A stretch of DNA of 8,587 nt from contig JANWKX010000069.1 in NCBI GenBank assembly GCA_025451145.1, positions 1 through 8,587 of the forward strand, written 5' to 3'. How positions within the stretch are numbered: the first letter of the stretch is position 1; each line of letters begins with the position of its first letter. The notes below the pieces were generated by a model that was given only the letters and a program-made list of their open reading frames with translations, was not told where the DNA came from and searched no databases. Origin of the DNA: Vampirovibrionales bacterium. Lineage in GTDB: Bacteria; Cyanobacteriota; Vampirovibrionia; Vampirovibrionales; JAGQHJ01. Shown in pieces: positions 1 to 6,953 of the stretch. Position numbers and translations under genes: made by a program.

Positions 1-642
1 CTCCATCGCCTTGAAACGGATGCTCAATTGGAATCAGATAATTTAATGTTGGAAACCGTAGCTTCCCTGGCAGGAGCTATGGATGCTAAGGATAAATATA
101 CCCGTGGGCACTCTCAATCGGTTGCCAATTATGCCGTGGCCTTAGCCCATGCCCTTGAGCTGCCGCCCTCTGAAGTCGAAAAGATTCGCCTGGCGGCTTT
201 TTTCCATGATATTGGTAAAATAGGGGTGCCCGAGTCCATTTTAAACAAGCCAGGACCTTTGACTTCGGCTGAATATGAAATCATGAAGCAGCATCCGGTG
301 ATTGGCGCCCAACAAATTTTAAAACCGGTCACGGCCTTACGTGACATAGTGCCCTTGGTGGAATACCACCATGAACGATGGGACGGCCAAGGCCATCCTG
401 TTGGCTTAAAAGGCGAAAATATTCCCATTGGTGCTCGAATTGTCTCCATCGTGGACGCCTTTCATGCCTTAACCTCTAATCGCCCTTATCGAAGCGCCTT
501 GCCCTTGGAAGAAGCCATGCGCATCTTGAAGGACGGGCAAGGAACCATTTGGGATCCCGAGATTATGGATCAGTTTTTGAGTATCTTAGAAAAAGCGCGC
601 TGTAAGCATCAGCCAGAGACGGCTTTACCCCAATCGGCATAA
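1..642 (+). CDS. HD-GYP domain cyclic-di-GMP phosphodiesterase, 5' end outside window
   Basis: This is the C-terminal part of a probable HD-GYP phosphodiesterase, a family that hydrolyses the second messenger cyclic di-GMP. The frame is open from base 1, so the true start and any N-terminal sensor or receiver domain lie outside the window; the TTG at 28 is only an internal codon. Visible metal-site motifs, numbered from the codon at 28, are RGHS (H28), HDIGK (H60, D61, K64), HP (H89) and HHExxDG (H114, H115, D119). All ligands expected of the family are present. Two positions differ from the usual pattern. The name-giving GYP reads G-H-P (His at 394-396), and the later DxxDALT motif reads DAFHALT. 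An AT-rich spacer separates it from the next gene, which has its own putative promoter. Assignment to the family is secure; catalytic activity and target are inferred. Confidence 0.9.
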   Translation, partial: LHRLETDAQLESDNLMLETVASLAGAMDAKDKYTRGHSQSVANYAVALAHALELPPSEVEKIRLAAFFHDIGKIGVPESILNKPGPLTSAEYEIMKQHPVIGAQQILKPVTALRDIVPLVEYHHERWDGQGHPVGLKGENIPIGARIVSIVDAFHALTSNRPYRSALPLEEAMRILKDGQGTIWDPEIMDQFLSILEKARCKHQPETALPQSA

Positions 643-661
643 TTGAATTCAGATTTCTTTC

Positions 662-694
662 ATAACTGAAATTGTTATCGAATATTAAATTCGA
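662..694. repeat. Two adjacent AT-rich inverted repeats before the ClpP-like gene
   Basis: Two small dyads lie side by side, sharing base 678. ATAAC (662-666) pairs with GTTAT (674-678) across seven bases, and TCGAAT (678-683) pairs with ATTCGA (689-694) across five. They fall between the HD-GYP stop codon and the putative promoter at 707-735. They could be an operator or a weak transcription end signal. There is no run of T after them, so an intrinsic terminator is unlikely, and chance is possible in such AT-rich DNA. Confidence 0.3.
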
Positions 695-706
695 ATACAT
701 TTAAGC

Positions 707-735
707 TTGCAATTTTAATATTGAATAGATATAGT
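707..735 (+). promoter_or_regulatory. Putative sigma-70-type promoter for the tandem ClpP-like gene
   Basis: TTGCAA at 707-712 and TATAGT at 730-735 are separated by exactly 17 bases. They match the TTGACA/TATAAT consensus at 4 and 5 of 6 positions. Transcription would begin near 742, giving a leader of about 35 bases that includes the Shine-Dalgarno site. The surrounding DNA is very AT-rich, which raises the chance of accidental matches. Confidence 0.45.
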
Positions 736-762
736 TTTTAAATTCATTGTTGGGAAAGAAAC

Positions 763-769
763 GAGGAAG
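763..769 (+). promoter_or_regulatory. Ribosome binding site fixing the start of the ClpP-like gene
   Basis: A purine-rich GAGGAAGG stretch ends a few bases before the ATG at 776, with usual spacing. It is one of the few clear Shine-Dalgarno sequences in the window and supports 776 as the start. Confidence 0.65.
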
Positions 770-775
770 GGAAAT

Positions 776-2866
776 ATGCTCTCTGCTGTGGGTTTATCCA
801 ATTTAAAAGTCAATATGATGGCTCGATCGATGCCGTTACGAGCCGGTCAAAGCCAATTACCTTTGGCCCAAGAATCGAAACTGAAGTTTCAGGGACTACC
901 AAGCCTGCACAAGCCCTATTTGGGTAAATCCGTTCGCTTTTCTGGCATTATGGATGATGATTTTGGCGTTGAGTTTCGAGATGCAGAAGTGTATGCCGGG
1001 ACCGTCACAACCCTCCAGCGGGATTTGCTGAAGCATCATTGGATTAAATCCGCCAAAGGGGATAACAGTTCTTTAAAACTGTTCTTAAACCCATCTTATG
1101 GTGGGGGGTACGGAGATATTGACAATGCCGCTATGGCGGATTCCTTTGCTTTAATTAATCGCCCTGTGGACGTCATTGTAAAAACCTATATGGGGCCGTT
1201 TGCCTTGGATACCCTCCTTTCAGCGACAGGTAAACGATTTATGTACAAAGGCGCTGAATTACTGCTTGGCCCCAGAGAAGCCGGATCACATTATGGCCGT
1301 AATGATGATCAACAAATTGAGCGGGGCTTCCTGAATAAATATATCCGTGATACCGAGTATTTGCTTACCTCTGTGGCGGGAGCACCAAGCAGAGAACAGG
1401 CCTATCAGGATTTAAATAGTTCAAAAATTCTCAATTCACTTCAATGTTTAGGTTATGGTTCAAAAGGCCTAATTGACGCCATTCTAGTGGGCAGCGATCA
1501 GGTTGTCACGCGGGAAGATCTGGATCAATATTGCCAAGCGCATCAATTATCAGGACCTGCTCGGGAAGCTTTTGTCCGAGATATGCGGAATTTATCGAAA
1601 TTGAAACCACACTCTCTGAGAACCTATTATGAAGCGGCGGTTCCAAAAGGGGGAGAACCAAAGCCATCCTGGTATGAACCTGTAGAAGATTTTGATGATT
1701 TTGAACTGGATGAGGCTGATGATACTAAAGGTAAGTCGGGTGATAGTAAATCCAAACGGCGGAAGAAGCACCATGAAGGTCTAACGTTCTATGAAGATGG
1801 GATGCAGCGTGATCTGCCTAAAAGCCCTCCAAATGAGCAAGTCTCATATATGGACGCCATGGGGGCAGGGCGGTTCTCGGTAAAAGGCTTGCCAGATAGC
1901 GCTGATTTACTGAGTGATGATGCCATCTGGTTTAACGATGCATTTTATGATGAGACAGCTCGACAAATGACAGAAGCCCTAAGGGCGCTGGATGAAAAGA
2001 AAAAACAGCAGCATAGAGACGGTGCGACACCCAGCCATATTAAGTTGGTTGTGAATAGTCCTGGTGGCTATATTTCCTCGGGCAAAGAAATCCATGACAC
2101 TATTAATGCCATTAAAGGCCATAACCTGGTGGATGTGGTTGTCAACGGGATGGCGGCTAGTTGTGGGGCTTTTCTGTTAGCCAGTGCAACTGGGAATCGT
2201 CTGGCAACACCTAATGCCCGTGTGATGATTCATGATGCCTGGAGTGAATATCCTTTGATCCCGAATCAGCACTTTAACGAGCTTCAAGATTCATTATCTG
2301 ACTCGACCCATGATTTTGTCAGAGTGATTGCACACGCTGCGGGTCGTGATGAAAAACAAGTTTGGGAAGATATGAAGCATGACGTTTGGATGAACCCGCT
2401 GGAAGCCATGTTCTATGGTAATAAAGGGCTGATTAATGCCATTTTGGTAGGCCAAAACAAGGTTATTACCAAGGATGATGTTTTGCGATACCTGACCCAA
2501 ACATTGGGAAGCGAACATGCGGTTCATGATTATATTGCTCAGCATGTTAAAGGCATGAGGACTGGAGAAACCAGTTGGCAGCCGGCTGATCATGATGAGA
2601 ATGATCCTTTTGCCAATTCGCTGAAAACCATTCAGGCGGTTGCGGCGATGTCCAGTCACTCCGTTGCAGAAGAAGCTGGAGTACCACCAGGCTTAAAGCC
2701 AGTTCCAGGTCAGTTAGTTGATCAATATCTGGTGACCACGCCGATGAGTGGATTGATGAAGTTATTCTTAGGTAAAGGAGAGGCACAAAGCCATCGGCCT
2801 GGAAATCTGTTTTGGTCTATTAGAGGTTATCAGCCCAAGCAACCGAGGCCTAAAAACCAAGCTTAA
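776..2866 (+). CDS. Tandem ClpP-like protein: inactive N-terminal and intact C-terminal serine protease domains
   Basis: This 696-residue protein holds two ClpP (peptidase S14) folds; ordinary ClpP has about 200 residues and one fold. The C-terminal domain (about 365-575) shows SPGG at 428-431, GMAAS with Ser462, MIH with His486, and Asp536 before WMNPLEA. Spacings between these residues closely match E. coli ClpP, so this domain looks competent. The N-terminal domain (about 50-252) aligns through TGKR (151-154) and YGxKGLI (227-233), but the triad positions read Pro141, Gly165 and Ser216, so it should be inactive. Residues about 300-333 form an acidic then lysine/arginine-rich linker, and about 110 residues after 585 match nothing I recognise. 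There is no signal peptide or membrane segment, so it is probably cytoplasmic. No Clp ATPase gene is adjacent. The substrate, partner ATPase and assembly state are unknown. A good Shine-Dalgarno site supports the start. Confidence 0.85.
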   Translation: MLSAVGLSNLKVNMMARSMPLRAGQSQLPLAQESKLKFQGLPSLHKPYLGKSVRFSGIMDDDFGVEFRDAEVYAGTVTTLQRDLLKHHWIKSAKGDNSSLKLFLNPSYGGGYGDIDNAAMADSFALINRPVDVIVKTYMGPFALDTLLSATGKRFMYKGAELLLGPREAGSHYGRNDDQQIERGFLNKYIRDTEYLLTSVAGAPSREQAYQDLNSSKILNSLQCLGYGSKGLIDAILVGSDQVVTREDLDQYCQAHQLSGPAREAFVRDMRNLSKLKPHSLRTYYEAAVPKGGEPKPSWYEPVEDFDDFELDEADDTKGKSGDSKSKRRKKHHEGLTFYEDGMQRDLPKSPPNEQVSYMDAMGAGRFSVKGLPDSADLLSDDAIWFNDAFYDETARQMTEALRALDEKKKQQHRDGATPSHIKLVVNSPGGYISSGKEIHDTINAIKGHNLVDVVVNGMAASCGAFLLASATGNRLATPNARVMIHDAWSEYPLIPNQHFNELQDSLSDSTHDFVRVIAHAAGRDEKQVWEDMKHDVWMNPLEAMFYGNKGLINAILVGQNKVITKDDVLRYLTQTLGSEHAVHDYIAQHVKGMRTGETSWQPADHDENDPFANSLKTIQAVAAMSSHSVAEEAGVPPGLKPVPGQLVDQYLVTTPMSGLMKLFLGKGEAQSHRPGNLFWSIRGYQPKQPRPKNQA

Positions 2867-2882
2867 GGTGTAAAGATAACGC

Positions 2883-3971
2883 TCAGTTTTGCGAAAGGGC
2901 CTGTTGTAAAAGCTTCAGGTTTTCCAACAGGCGTGGGGTATCTGCCCCAAACATCAAGGCCTTTTCGCACATCTCAATGGCTTTTTCGTATTGGCCAAGG
3001 CGTTCATAACACAGGCACAGGCCATCATAAGGCAGCCAGGTGTAATGACTGACAGGATATAAACCTGACGCTGGCCGATTGGCGATTGCGGTTGCAGCCG
3101 TGAGAAAAGGGATGGCCTTTACCCACTCCTGACGCCGGATAAAGTAAAAACCCGCTTCAACAAAGCCTTCCGCTCGACTGCTATCGAATTCAATGGCCTT
3201 TAATGCCCAGGCAAAGGCCTCTGATTCCTCATTCAAATTCAGATGGCATCGGATTAAATGGGTCATGGCCAGATAGCGCTCCCATGAACCGGTGGAAACT
3301 GCCAGATACTGATTGTAATAGGTTATGGCATCCTGGTAACGCTCATGATCCAAAAGCTCATTGGCATAGTAATACAGCATTCTGGGTGAACGTTCCCCTT
3401 GCCGAATCAATTTCTCAAGGATTTTTAGATTCCGATCCTTCTTTTGAGCCTGCTTGTCTTCCAGGGGCCGATGCTCAATATAAATACGCTCATCCGTTAA
3501 GCATTTCTCTGGCTGGATTCCCACAACACATTCATGAATGGGGTATTTCCATCTTAAATGGGGGGATTTACGGATCAATCGATGCCGATGGGTGCTGAGT
3601 ATACATTCCCCTTCCGGTGAAAAAATCCGATGGTACCGAATGGAAACCGCATCCAGAAAATCATTTAAGGTCTGTTTGAGCTCTAAAAGCTTTTGCTGTT
3701 CAGATTCCGGAATCACATCGTCAGCATCCAGCCAGATGATCCAATCTCCGTTGCAGCAATCGAAGGAATAGTTCCGGGCTGCCGAAAAATCATCAATCCA
3801 AGGGTAATGAAACACTGTTGCGCCATGTTGTGTGGCAATATTGACCGTCTGATCCGTTGAGCCGGTGTCGACAACAATCAGTTCATCACAAAAGGAACGG
3901 GCATCGTTTAGCACCCGGCCGATGGTGTTGGCCTCGTCTTTGACAATCATGGCAAGAGAAAGTGTTGGCAT
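2883..3971 (-). CDS. Family 2 glycosyltransferase with C-terminal TPR-like region
   Basis: This is a 362-residue protein with a GT-A glycosyltransferase domain at the N-terminus. It begins SLAMIVKDE, followed by VVDTGSTD (33-40), which binds the nucleotide sugar in this family. The metal-binding DxD is in LDADD (82-85), preceded by the AARNY segment typical of the SunS-like/GT2 group. From about residue 185 the sequence is helical and resembles TPR repeats, with pairs such as ELLDHERYQDAITYYNQYL and CYERLGQYEKAIEMCEKAL. Such GT2-TPR proteins transfer sugars to peptides, proteins or cell-surface glycans; the acceptor here cannot be told. There are no membrane segments, so it is likely cytosolic or peripheral. 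It converges on the ClpP-like gene with 16 bases between the stop codons and starts divergently from tdh. No Shine-Dalgarno site is seen before the ATG at 3971, but that ATG gives the usual family N-terminus. Confidence 0.85.
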   Translation of the reverse strand: MPTLSLAMIVKDEANTIGRVLNDARSFCDELIVVDTGSTDQTVNIATQHGATVFHYPWIDDFSAARNYSFDCCNGDWIIWLDADDVIPESEQQKLLELKQTLNDFLDAVSIRYHRIFSPEGECILSTHRHRLIRKSPHLRWKYPIHECVVGIQPEKCLTDERIYIEHRPLEDKQAQKKDRNLKILEKLIRQGERSPRMLYYYANELLDHERYQDAITYYNQYLAVSTGSWERYLAMTHLIRCHLNLNEESEAFAWALKAIEFDSSRAEGFVEAGFYFIRRQEWVKAIPFLTAATAIANRPASGLYPVSHYTWLPYDGLCLCYERLGQYEKAIEMCEKALMFGADTPRLLENLKLLQQALSQN

Positions 3972-4135
3972 ACGAATCGGCCTGATTTATGAGCGTTAAT
4001 CTGCATTGGATCCAAATTTATTGTAGGCGATCTGAGGCAACACCGGATCCATTGACCAAGGGACGTGATATTTGAACAATTCATTGCGATGTGCCCAGTG
4101 TCATGGCCATTCTGGGATACCGATAGGGGAACTGC

Positions 4136-4164
4136 TTGTTCTCATGAAATCTATGCAGTATAGT
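4136..4164 (+). promoter_or_regulatory. Putative sigma-70-type promoter of the tdh-kbl operon
   Basis: TTGTTC at 4136-4141 and TATAGT at 4159-4164 are 17 bases apart. The -10 box is identical to the one proposed before the ClpP-like gene. Transcription would start near 4171 and leave about 50 untranslated bases before the tdh ATG at 4221. The -35 box matches consensus at only 3 of 6 positions. This lies in the 249-base region between the divergent glycosyltransferase and tdh genes; I see no convincing promoter there for the glycosyltransferase and no riboswitch. Confidence 0.4.
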
Positions 4165-4220
4165 GACATCGAAGCCCGTTGTTTCAGGGCACCCATCATA
4201 AGTGTGAGCGTGACGTTTTC

Positions 4221-5249
4221 ATGAAAGCGATTCAAAAGACAAAACCAGAGTCCGGATTTAAGGTTGCGGAGCTGGAGCGGCCGAACTATGGCCCGGATGA
4301 TGTCCTGATTAAAGTCCGTTTGGCTGCCATTTGCGGAACAGACTTGCATATTACCCAATGGGATGAATGGAGCGCTTCCAGGATTCATCCACCCTTGATT
4401 TATGGCCACGAATTTTGTGGCGATGTGGAAGCAGTGGGCCATCAGGTCACTCATGTCAAGCCTGGGGATTATGTTTCGGCGGAGATGCATATTCCCTGTG
4501 AAACCTGTTACCAGTGTATGACCGGGAAACGGCATATCTGCCAAAATGTCAAAATTGCCGGGATTGATATGGACGGATGCTATGCCGGTTACGTGGTCTT
4601 GCCGAAGAATCAGGTCATTAAGCTCCCTGAATCCCTGCCTCCAGAGTATGGGGCTTGCCTGGATTCTTTAGGGAATGCGGTTCATGCCGTTTCCAAAGGC
4701 AATGTCTCAGGGAAGTCGGTTCTTATTAATGGATGTGGTCCGGTGGGGTTATTCTCGATTGCCGTGGCTAAGGCCTTAGGGGCTACCCGGATTTTTGCCT
4801 CGGATATGAGTGAATACCGCTTGAATTTAGCCAGAGAGGCCGGTTGTACTGAAGCCCTGAAAGCAGATAAAGTGAATATCCCCGAGTATTTGCACGAAGT
4901 CACCCAAAGCCGGGGGGTCGATGTGGTGTTGGAGATGTCAGGCAGCCCTGCCGGCATCCGAAGCGGCTTTAAAGCTTTGGCCATTGGGGGAACCATGATT
5001 TTATTCGGCATTCCCAAATCCACCATTGAACTGGATATCACCACGGATATTATTTTTAAAGAAGCCACGGTTTTAGGGATCAACGGTCGTGAAATTTTCC
5101 AAACCTGGTTCCTGATGTTGGAATTGTTGGAATCCGGCAGGCTGGATATTCAAAAGATTATTACCCATCGGTTTCCCTTAGATGCTTTTGGTGAGGCCAT
5201 TGAACTGGTTCGTTCAGGCCAAAGCGGAAAGGTATTGTTAGAACCTTAA
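4221..5249 (+). CDS. tdh: L-threonine 3-dehydrogenase
   Basis: This zinc-dependent, NAD+-dependent enzyme of the medium-chain dehydrogenase family oxidises L-threonine to 2-amino-3-ketobutyrate in the cytoplasm. With the ATG at 4221 the protein has 342 residues, against 341 in E. coli, and key residues fall at the same numbers. These are Cys38, His63 and Glu64 for the catalytic zinc; Cys93, Cys96, Cys99 and Cys107 for the structural zinc; and His90 in the active site. GCGPVG at 171-176 and Asp195 mark the NAD-binding Rossmann fold. The frame is open 14 codons further upstream to a TTG at 4179, but that extension has no family counterpart, so 4221 is preferred despite a weak ribosome binding site. 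It is the first gene of a two-gene operon with kbl, 19 bases downstream, which uses its product. Confidence 0.96.
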   Translation: MKAIQKTKPESGFKVAELERPNYGPDDVLIKVRLAAICGTDLHITQWDEWSASRIHPPLIYGHEFCGDVEAVGHQVTHVKPGDYVSAEMHIPCETCYQCMTGKRHICQNVKIAGIDMDGCYAGYVVLPKNQVIKLPESLPPEYGACLDSLGNAVHAVSKGNVSGKSVLINGCGPVGLFSIAVAKALGATRIFASDMSEYRLNLAREAGCTEALKADKVNIPEYLHEVTQSRGVDVVLEMSGSPAGIRSGFKALAIGGTMILFGIPKSTIELDITTDIIFKEATVLGINGREIFQTWFLMLELLESGRLDIQKIITHRFPLDAFGEAIELVRSGQSGKVLLEP

Positions 5250-5252
5250 TTG

Positions 5253-5258
5253 AGGAGG
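5253..5258 (+). promoter_or_regulatory. Ribosome binding site deciding the kbl start
   Basis: A perfect AGGAGG lies four bases after the tdh stop codon. The ATG at 5260 is only one base away, too close to be used with it. The in-frame ATG at 5269 is ten bases away and is therefore the likely start. Confidence 0.75.
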
Positions 5259-5268
5259 CATGGTTAGG

Positions 5269-6471
5269 ATGGTTGTCGAAACATCTCAAAGAGGCTCACA
5301 GCGTCTGCATTATCTTGAAGATGAGATTATTCGCCTTCAAGAGGCCCATCTGTATCAAGAACTATTTGTGTTAGAAGGCAAGCAGCAGGTGGATTGTGTC
5401 ATTGAGGGAAAGCGGGTTCTGAACTTCTCCTCCAATAACTATCTGGGGCTGACAACTCACCCGGCCCTGATTAAAGCCGCACACGAAGGCATCGATTCCC
5501 ATGGGGTGGGCACCGCATCGGTTCGAACCATTATTGGCACCATGGACATTCATGAAGAGCTGGAACGCCAACTGGCAGAATTTAAGCACACCGAGTCTAC
5601 CCTGGTTCTCCAGTCGGGCTTTATGGCCAATACTGCGGTGATTACCAGTATTCTCGAAGACGGCGATGTGATTATCAGCGATGCCTTGAATCATGCCAGC
5701 ATCATTGACGCCTGCCGCATGATGAAGCAGATTCCCACAAAAGTTTTTGCCCATAAGGACATGAATCAACTGGAAGATCTGCTTAAAGCCACGCAAAGCG
5801 CCAACCGTCGCTTGATTGTGACGGATGGGGTCTTTAGCATGGATGGGGATATCGCCCCACTGCCTGAAATTGTGGCCTTGGCAGAAGCCTATAATGCCAT
5901 TGTCATGGTGGATGATGCACATGCCAGCGGCGTTTTAGGGAAAAATGGACGCGGCACCGTCAATCATTTCGGCCTGGATGGCCGGGTGGATGTTCAAGTC
6001 GGAACCCTATCCAAGGCCATTGGCGCCATGGGGGGCTATGTGGCAGGGCCGGAGGTGTTACGGAAAATCTTGATTAACAAGGCACGCCCTTTCTTGTTTA
6101 GCACGTCTCATCCGCCATCGGTGGTTTTAACCTGTATGGCTGCCTTGAAAGTGCTTCAAAATGAACCCGCTTTAATCGAAAGGCTTTGGGAGAACACCCA
6201 GTATTTTAAAGCCGGTATGCAGCGCATTGGCTATGATGCCAATAGCGAAACACCGATTGTACCTGTGATCGTGGGTTCTTCTGAGAAGGCGAAGCTTCTA
6301 AGCCAACGATTATTTGAAGAAGGCATTTATGGCCGGGCCATTGTCTTCCCCACGGTTGCTCGTGATAAAGCCAGAATTCGGATCATTGTGACGGCCGCTC
6401 ATACCAAGACCCATCTGGATCAGGCCGTTGCCACGTTTGAAAAGCTGGGCAAAGAGCTTGCCATTATTTAA
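5269..6471 (+). CDS. kbl: Glycine C-acetyltransferase (2-amino-3-ketobutyrate CoA ligase)
   Basis: This pyridoxal-phosphate enzyme of the alpha-oxoamine synthase family converts 2-amino-3-ketobutyrate plus CoA to glycine plus acetyl-CoA. It completes threonine breakdown begun by Tdh and keeps the unstable intermediate from decarboxylating to aminoacetone. The protein has 400 residues, close to the family's usual 398 or so. Visible motifs are SSNNYLGL (54-61), NHASIID (141-147), the cofactor-binding VDDAHASGVLG (214-224, with Asp215 and His218), and TLSKAIG with Lys249 as the Schiff-base lysine. The GRGTVNHFGLDGRVD segment resembles Bacillus-type Kbl. Close relatives (BioF, HemA, SPT) share the fold, but the tdh neighbour makes Kbl by far the best call. 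The start at 5269 is chosen over 5260 by the spacing of the Shine-Dalgarno site. No clear terminator follows. Confidence 0.95.
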   Translation: MVVETSQRGSQRLHYLEDEIIRLQEAHLYQELFVLEGKQQVDCVIEGKRVLNFSSNNYLGLTTHPALIKAAHEGIDSHGVGTASVRTIIGTMDIHEELERQLAEFKHTESTLVLQSGFMANTAVITSILEDGDVIISDALNHASIIDACRMMKQIPTKVFAHKDMNQLEDLLKATQSANRRLIVTDGVFSMDGDIAPLPEIVALAEAYNAIVMVDDAHASGVLGKNGRGTVNHFGLDGRVDVQVGTLSKAIGAMGGYVAGPEVLRKILINKARPFLFSTSHPPSVVLTCMAALKVLQNEPALIERLWENTQYFKAGMQRIGYDANSETPIVPVIVGSSEKAKLLSQRLFEEGIYGRAIVFPTVARDKARIRIIVTAAHTKTHLDQAVATFEKLGKELAII

Positions 6472-6483
6472 ACTGCTTAAACC

Positions 6484-6678
6484 TTAGGCCATTTGGCTGC
6501 CAAACCCCATTTGCTGTTGTTGGAAAAAGGGTTCAGCTTGTTGACCTTTGAAGAATAATTTTTCTTTATTGTCTTTTTCTTCACGCTCAGCACGCTTCTT
6601 TTGCTCTTGGCTGCCGAAGTACATTGCCCCAACATTGGCTTGGGCAAGGATGCTATAAGCGTTTCCTGGATTCATCAT
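6484..6678 (-). CDS. Small Gln/Lys-rich protein of unknown function
   Basis: This 64-residue frame begins Met-Met-Asn-Pro and ends FGSQMA. I do not recognise it. The first 22 residues are mildly hydrophobic and Ala/Gly-rich, residues about 24-43 are dense in Lys, Glu and Arg and probably helical, and the tail holds Phe and a QQQQ run. There are no cysteines, no signal peptide and no clear membrane span. A GGGGGAA stretch ten bases before the ATG at 6678 is a plausible ribosome binding site; a second ATG at 6675 is also possible. It converges on kbl with 12 bases between stop codons and has a 275-base spacer upstream, so it would be a separate transcript. The composition looks like a real protein rather than a random frame, but low complexity makes this uncertain. 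Confidence 0.55.
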   Translation of the reverse strand: MMNPGNAYSILAQANVGAMYFGSQEQKKRAEREEKDNKEKLFFKGQQAEPFFQQQQMGFGSQMA

Positions 6679-6953
6679 GACATGAGTTCCCCCATGGTGA
6701 TTGGAAAATGAGTTTATTGTTATTTGTATAAAAACAGAAATATTATTTTTTGTGCTAGTGAATCATAGGGCAGGCCATTCAGCCTCTACCCAAGAGGATT
6801 ATTTGTGATTTAAGGTTGGCTTGGTATGACTTACACAAGATAGCTTAAAGCTTCCAGGTGAAAAGGCAGGCCTGGCATAAATTCATCAAGCAGACGTTGC
6901 CTGCTGTTTTAGTGTGTCCATTTTTTAAAACTTTGCGTCAGTCTAGAGGATTT
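6679..6953. other. 275-base intergenic region with weak hairpins, no gene seen
   Basis: This spacer lies between the small protein gene and the end of tyrS. It holds an AT-rich part (about 6710-6755), presumably the promoter area of the small gene, though no convincing -35/-10 pair was found. There is an 8-base repeat GGCAGGCC at 6769-6776 and 6865-6872. There is also a small hairpin, CCTCT (6783-6787) with AGAGG (6793-6797). No tRNA-like or recognised small RNA pattern was seen. Confidence 0.4.
6889..6905. repeat. Short inverted repeat downstream of tyrS, possible hairpin
   Basis: AGCAG at 6889-6893 pairs with CTGCT at 6901-6905 around a seven-base loop, about 50 bases beyond the tyrS stop codon. 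The T-rich stretch (GTTTTA) follows it on the plus strand, not on the minus strand, so it does not fit well as a tyrS terminator. It is listed only as a possible RNA structure. Confidence 0.25.

Noticed and set aside
129..449. Minus-strand open frame opposite the HD-GYP gene
   Set aside because: Lies wholly within a gene with strong family motifs; its own translation has no recognisable motif.
4020..4025. TACAAT on the minus strand as -10 box of the glycosyltransferase gene
   Set aside because: No acceptable -35 box at 16-18 bases and no extended -10 element.
4101..4544. Minus-strand frame covering the tdh promoter and start
   Set aside because: Overlaps the conserved N-terminus of tdh; no ribosome binding site or family motif.
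5371..5922. 183-codon minus-strand frame opposite kbl
   Set aside because: Antisense shadow of a well-conserved enzyme; composition rich in His, Gly and Asn without domain signs.
6783..6797. Hairpin CCTCT/AGAGG as terminator
   Set aside because: Only five pairs and no T-run on either strand; too weak to call.
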